From contig JAHJSF010000161.1 in NCBI GenBank assembly GCA_018830405.1, positions 1 to 8,193 of the forward strand: 8,193 nucleotides of DNA, written 5' to 3'. The position numbers were made by a program, and so were the translations under genes. The notes beneath the pieces were generated by a model. That model searched no databases. It was not told the origin of the DNA and worked only from the letters and a program-made list of their open reading frames with translations. Below are positions 5,433 through 8,193 of the stretch, one piece after another. Position 1 is the first letter of the stretch. Each line of letters starts with the position of its first letter. This DNA is from Nitrospinota bacterium (GTDB lineage: Bacteria > Nitrospinota > Nitrospinia > UBA9942 > JAHJSF01).

Positions 5433-5456
5433 GGAGGGGGCTTGCAGCACCCCTCC
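5433..5456 (-). terminator. GC-rich hairpin between rhlE and the ECF operon
   Basis: GGAGGGG (5433-5439) pairs with CCCCTCC (5450-5456) around a 10-base loop. It lies downstream of the rhlE stop and upstream of the ECF promoter, where a terminator would keep helicase transcription out of the sigma operon. No T-run follows on the - strand, so efficiency is doubtful. A second, smaller pairing GACT/AGTC is at 5478-5489. Confidence 0.35.
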
Positions 5457-5512
5457 GGCGATGGGGTAATGATTTTAGACTATAAAGTCATTCAATAATA
5501 AAGAGATATAAA

Positions 5513-6808
5513 CTACCGCTTGGCCTTTGCCTTCGATTGACTCCATTTTGGTTTACTGCCGTGGGAACTTGTTCTGGAACGCTGCCCATCCCTATGCCCC
5601 AGGTTCGGCCTATTCTGCGGATTAGGCTTTTTAGGTATAAATGGCCGCCTATCTAAATTAGACTCGGGCAGGTCATGTGTTGGTTCAAAGCCATCGATAA
5701 ATTTCCTTGTTAATATCTGTTTGAGGAGACGTTCAATATCGGATAGCTGCTGAAACTCATCGGCACTGACCAGAGATATGGCCTGCCCGCTGGCCCCGGC
5801 CCGGCCTGTTCGCCCGATCCGGTGGACATAATCTTCCGGCACGTTTGGTAAGTCAAAATTGACTACTTGAGGGAGGAGATCGATGTCTAATCCTCTGGCC
5901 GCAATATCGGTGGCTATCAGAAATCTAACCGTCCCTTTTTTGAAATCGGCCAAGGCCTTGGTTCTGGCTCCCTGGCTCTTGTTCCCATGAATGGCCGCGG
6001 CATTAATACCACTCTGCTCCAAACTACGGGTCAACTTATTTGCCCCATGCTTGGTACGGGTAAAGACAAGGGCCTGTGACCAATTGTTCTCCTTAATCAG
6101 ATGGATAAGGAGGGGGGTCTTCTGTTTTTTGTCGGCCGGGCATATCCAATGCTCTACCAATTCTACGGCAGTATTACGCGGAGTTACTGAGATCTCAACA
6201 GGGTTATTAACCATCCCCTTGGCCAGGTTACGGATATCCTCCGAAAAAGTGGCCGAGAACATCAGGTTTTGACGGTTCTTCGGTAAAAGGGCCAGAATCT
6301 TGCGGATATCGTGGATAAATCCCATATCGAGCATTCGATCCGCCTCATCCAGAACCAACACCTCTACCTGCCTAAAATTAACCGCATTTTGTCTGTAGAG
6401 GTCAAGGAGACGCCCCGGTGTTGCAACCAGGATATCAACCCCTTTTCTCAGCTTCATCATCTGAGGGTTTATATTCACCCCGCCGAAAACGACGGTGGAA
6501 CGTAAACGCAAATGTTTTCCATAGGTGTCGACACTCTCTGCAATCTGGGCCGCCAATTCACGTGTAGGTGTTAATATCAGGGCACGCACCTGATTGGCCT
6601 GAACCGAACCCCTTTTAGATAGTTTATCTAAAATAGGTAAGGTGAAGGCGGCAGTCTTGCCGGTACCCGTTTGGGCCGCGGCCATAACATCCTTCCCCGC
6701 CATAACCGCAGGTATGGCCTGGAGTTGAATAGGGGTAGGGGTTGTGTAGCCCTCTTCGGCTACCGCTTTAAGGATAGGGTCTGATAACCCCAATGTTGTA
6801 AAACTCAT
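5513..6808 (-). CDS. rhlE: DEAD-box ATP-dependent RNA helicase, RhlE type
   Basis: A 431-residue helicase that unwinds short RNA duplexes, in bacteria used in ribosome assembly, RNA decay and cold adaptation. All motifs are present in order: Q motif with F3 and TPIQLQAIP (25-33), motif I AQTGTGKT (45-52), Ia PTRELA (81-86), Ib TPGR (130-133), II DEAD (154-157), III SAT (185-187), IV LVFTRT (247-252), [12 protein letters not shown] (299-309), [12 protein letters not shown] (329-338). A basic, Pro/Arg/Lys-rich tail from about 385 to 431 is typical of RhlE and probably binds RNA. ATG 6808 has a weak AGAAGAG ribosome site. It is on the same strand as the ECF operon, 208 bases upstream of it, but a hairpin and the ECF promoter separate them. 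The symbol rests on the N-terminal FTxLGLSxPIL block and the tail; CsdA, DbpA and SrmB look less likely. Confidence 0.92.
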   Translation of the reverse strand: MSFTTLGLSDPILKAVAEEGYTTPTPIQLQAIPAVMAGKDVMAAAQTGTGKTAAFTLPILDKLSKRGSVQANQVRALILTPTRELAAQIAESVDTYGKHLRLRSTVVFGGVNINPQMMKLRKGVDILVATPGRLLDLYRQNAVNFRQVEVLVLDEADRMLDMGFIHDIRKILALLPKNRQNLMFSATFSEDIRNLAKGMVNNPVEISVTPRNTAVELVEHWICPADKKQKTPLLIHLIKENNWSQALVFTRTKHGANKLTRSLEQSGINAAAIHGNKSQGARTKALADFKKGTVRFLIATDIAARGLDIDLLPQVVNFDLPNVPEDYVHRIGRTGRAGASGQAISLVSADEFQQLSDIERLLKQILTRKFIDGFEPTHDLPESNLDRRPFIPKKPNPQNRPNLGHRDGQRSRTSSHGSKPKWSQSKAKAKR

Positions 6809-7318
6809 AAAATTTTCTCTTCTTTCAATATATTAAAATTTGTTTGTTATATCTGTGACGTTACACCTCTTTCCCCACTATTCTATATATAGCTCGCAAA
6901 AGGGAATATGTATCCACTCTTAATGGATTGCCATGCGACAACTGCACAAGATTTGAATTGTTTTGACTAGGATGCTTCTATTCTAGTTGAGGGGAGGTCT
7001 TGAAACGCGGCATTTCTCGGTCAATAATCAATCAGTTGCCACATACTACGACTATTCTGGGGAATAAGCAATAGGAAAGTTGGATTTTAAAACCTGTCCC
7101 ATTTATGTTAGTTTTTTTACCTGCTTGGATACGGCAAATGGAAAGTAGGCATAAACTGTTACGGCTCTTCGCGTAAGAGTGTGGGTCATTTTATATCCCC
7201 TTAAGCATACAAGTCAGTATTTTCAGCCTCAGATACTCCTCGTCTCATGAAAGGAGTCGAAGAGGTAACTGGTTTTAACTTTTGTGATACTATCATAAAC
7301 AACCTTGGAGGATTTAAA
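6809..7318. other. Long divergent intergenic region, no recognised gene
   Basis: About 510 bases separate the divergent starts of rhlE (- strand) and the H1-like gene (+ strand). I find no tRNA, no known riboswitch and no convincing reading frame. Visible structure: TATATATA near 6884-6891, where an rhlE promoter could lie though no good -35 pairs with it; a hairpin CTCTT/AAGAG at 7165-7179; a stem ACTCCT/AGGAGT at 7235-7257; and TGATA-C-TATCA at 7285-7295, which contains the -10-like TATCAT (7291-7296). Such a long leader is consistent with cold-shock-type regulation of rhlE, with an unrecognised small RNA, or with a decayed insertion. None is proved. Confidence 0.5.
7235..7257 (+). other. 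Stem-loop upstream of the H1-like gene
   Basis: ACTCCT (7235-7240) pairs with AGGAGT (7252-7257) around an 11-base loop that holds an ATG (7247). The 3' arm contains an AGGAG that could act as a ribosome site hidden in the stem. The gene's real start at 7319 has its own site, so any control here would act on the leader. The stem is short and may be chance. Confidence 0.25.
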
Positions 7319-7558
7319 ATGGAGAGTGACGCTAAGAAAGCAGTCGTGAAGGCCACGGTTAAAAAAACAGTTAAGAAGGCAGCCAAGAAAGTAGTTAAGA
7401 AGGCTCCTGCCAAAAAGGCCCCTGCCAAAAAGACGGTTAAGAAGGCAGTCAAGAAGGCTCCTGCCAAAAAGGCAATTAAGAAGGTAGTCAAGAAAGCAGT
7501 TAAGAAGGCCCCTGCTAAAAAAGCAGTTAAGAAGACGACTGCCAAAAAGAAAAAATAG
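7319..7558 (+). CDS. Histone H1-like Lys/Ala/Pro-rich nucleoid protein
   Basis: A 79-residue protein of which 35 residues are lysine and nearly all the rest Ala, Val, Pro and Thr. After MESDA, pairs KK recur every 4 or 5 residues to the C-terminus, and KAPAK occurs four times (28-32, 33-37, 46-50, 63-67). This matches the C-terminal tail of eukaryotic histone H1 and bacterial H1-like proteins (Hc1/Hc2 of Chlamydia, AlgP/AlgR3 tails). Such tails bind DNA by charge and compact the nucleoid. There is no folded domain such as HU. The start ATG 7319 is chosen for GGAGG (7307-7311) seven bases upstream. An in-frame ATG at 7247 would add 24 residues unlike the rest and has no suitable site. Codons for Lys alternate AAG and AAA and the repeats vary, so this is a maintained gene, not recent slippage. 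It stands alone with a strong terminator. Confidence 0.85.
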   Translation: MESDAKKAVVKATVKKTVKKAAKKVVKKAPAKKAPAKKTVKKAVKKAPAKKAIKKVVKKAVKKAPAKKAVKKTTAKKKK

Positions 7559-7579
7559 ATATAGGTAATTAGTTGTAAG

Positions 7580-7609
7580 AAGGGCGGGGATAATATCTCC
7601 GCCCTTTTT
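7580..7609 (+). terminator. Intrinsic terminator after the H1-like gene
   Basis: AAGGGCGGGGA (7580-7590) pairs with TCTCCGCCCTT (7596-7606), with one G-U pair, around a 5-base loop TAATA; a T-run (7605-7609) follows. It lies 21 bases after the stop codon. The following mdh gene must therefore be transcribed from a start within 7610-7690; no clear promoter boxes are visible there. Confidence 0.92.
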
Positions 7610-7704
7610 GTCCCTTAAAAGACCTGTTTACGATTGTTTCGGAAACTTCTCTTACTGTTTGGAGAGATGTCTTTTATTCTTATTGTATGCGAAGGAGAAA
7701 ATTG

Positions 7705-8193
7705 ATGAAGAAGATTACTATAGTCGGGGGAGGAAATGTTGGGGCTTCAACGGCTCAGCTTTGCGCCTACAAAGAATTAGGAGATATCGTCTTAATGGAT
7801 CGGATTGAAGGGTTTCCCCAGGGGAAGAGCCTTGATATTTTGGAGTCCGCTCCCCTTGAAGGGTTTGATGTCAATATAATGGGAAGTAATGATTATGCTG
7901 ATGCTGCCAATTCTGATGTTGTGGTTATAACTGCAGGAAAACCGAGAACCCCGGGGATGACACGGGCTGATCTTATACATGTGAACTCGGAAATTGTTAA
8001 ATCTGTTACCGAACAGGTTATGAAGGTTTCCCCAGATGCCTTTTTTATAATTGCCTCAAACCCGCTTGATACGATGTGTTATGTGGCCAAAAAGGTTGGA
8101 GGTCTTAAGAGAAACAGGATTGTCGGTATGTCAGGGGTGTTGGATTCAGCCCGAATGAGGACCTTTATAGCCCTGGAGTTAAATGTTGCCCCC
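7705..8193 (+). CDS. mdh: Malate dehydrogenase, N-terminal part (cut by window end)
   Basis: The first 163 codons are open to the window edge; a full enzyme is about 310 residues. It interconverts malate and oxaloacetate with NAD in the TCA cycle and is cytosolic. GGGNVG (8-13) is the Rossmann nucleotide loop, and the Asp in VLMDR ends the second strand, favouring NAD over [18 protein letters not shown] is the mobile active-site loop with substrate-binding arginines. [14 protein letters not shown] and [15 protein letters not shown] carry the next conserved Asn and the Asp/Arg relay. The PGMTR loop separates it from lactate dehydrogenase; it belongs to the LDH-like MDH group. The catalytic His lies beyond the window. 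ATG 7705 has AAGGAGA (7692-7698) six bases upstream. Confidence 0.94.
   Translation, partial: MKKITIVGGGNVGASTAQLCAYKELGDIVLMDRIEGFPQGKSLDILESAPLEGFDVNIMGSNDYADAANSDVVVITAGKPRTPGMTRADLIHVNSEIVKSVTEQVMKVSPDAFFIIASNPLDTMCYVAKKVGGLKRNRIVGMSGVLDSARMRTFIALELNVAP

Noticed and set aside
5473-5480. GTCTAAAA on the - strand as a third ECF promoter
   Set aside because: No GAACC lies 17 bases upstream, and it is in the region just after the rhlE stop with no gene needing it.
7247-7318. A longer start for the H1-like protein at ATG 7247
   Set aside because: The added residues are unlike the rest of the protein and the internal ATG 7319 has GGAGG at ideal spacing.
7201-7545. A - strand frame rich in FL, GAFL and TAFL that looks like a repetitive membrane protein
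   Set aside because: It is the mirror of the Lys/Ala codons of the H1-like gene (AAG reads CTT on the other strand). It lacks a good ribosome site, while the + strand gene has one and a terminator.

Overview
The window looks like a chromosomal segment of a diderm (Gram-negative type) bacterium. Evidence for two membranes is a signal-peptide Spy/CpxP-like protein, a lipobox lipoprotein and an ECF sigma/membrane anti-sigma pair. By eye, base composition is moderate to slightly AT-rich. Starts are ATG, GTG and TTG, with clear Shine-Dalgarno sites before most genes. Short G/C-palindromic interspersed repeats lie between genes, as in many environmental proteobacterial-like and Nitrospirota-like genomes. 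I cannot name the phylum from this sequence alone.

Left part (+ strand, 1-3572): two palindromic repeats, then isoprenoid and phospholipid genes. uppS (undecaprenyl diphosphate synthase) and cdsA (CDP-diacylglycerol synthase) are two bases apart and form an operon. dxr (DXP reductoisomerase, MEP pathway) follows 703 bases later. The common uppS-cdsA-dxr order is split by a 75-residue Ala/Pro/Glu-rich lipoprotein gene with its own promoter and a strong intrinsic terminator. DXP reductoisomerase feeds isoprenoid synthesis, UppS makes the lipid carrier for peptidoglycan, and CdsA makes the phospholipid precursor, so this is an envelope-building block.

Middle part (- strand, 5304 down to 3769): a compact stress regulon. 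It runs ECF sigma factor, then a membrane anti-sigma (4-base stop/start overlap), then a Spy/CpxP-like basic periplasmic protein. The sigma gene and the periplasmic-protein gene are each preceded by the same promoter pattern, GAACC-N17-GTCTAAAC. This strongly suggests that the sigma factor drives its own operon and, through a second internal promoter, the effector gene. A nested inverted repeat (3608-3718) separates this operon from the converging dxr.

Right part: rhlE-type DEAD-box RNA helicase (- strand); a 510-base divergent intergenic region with no recognised gene; a 79-residue Lys/Ala/Pro histone-H1-like protein (+ strand) with a clear terminator; and the 5' 163 codons of malate dehydrogenase mdh (+ strand), cut by the window end.

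The most interesting item is the self-consistent ECF module with a duplicated promoter, an anti-sigma lacking the zinc motif, and opposite charge on the two periplasmic partners. No CRISPR array, tRNA, rRNA, intact transposase or phage gene was found.
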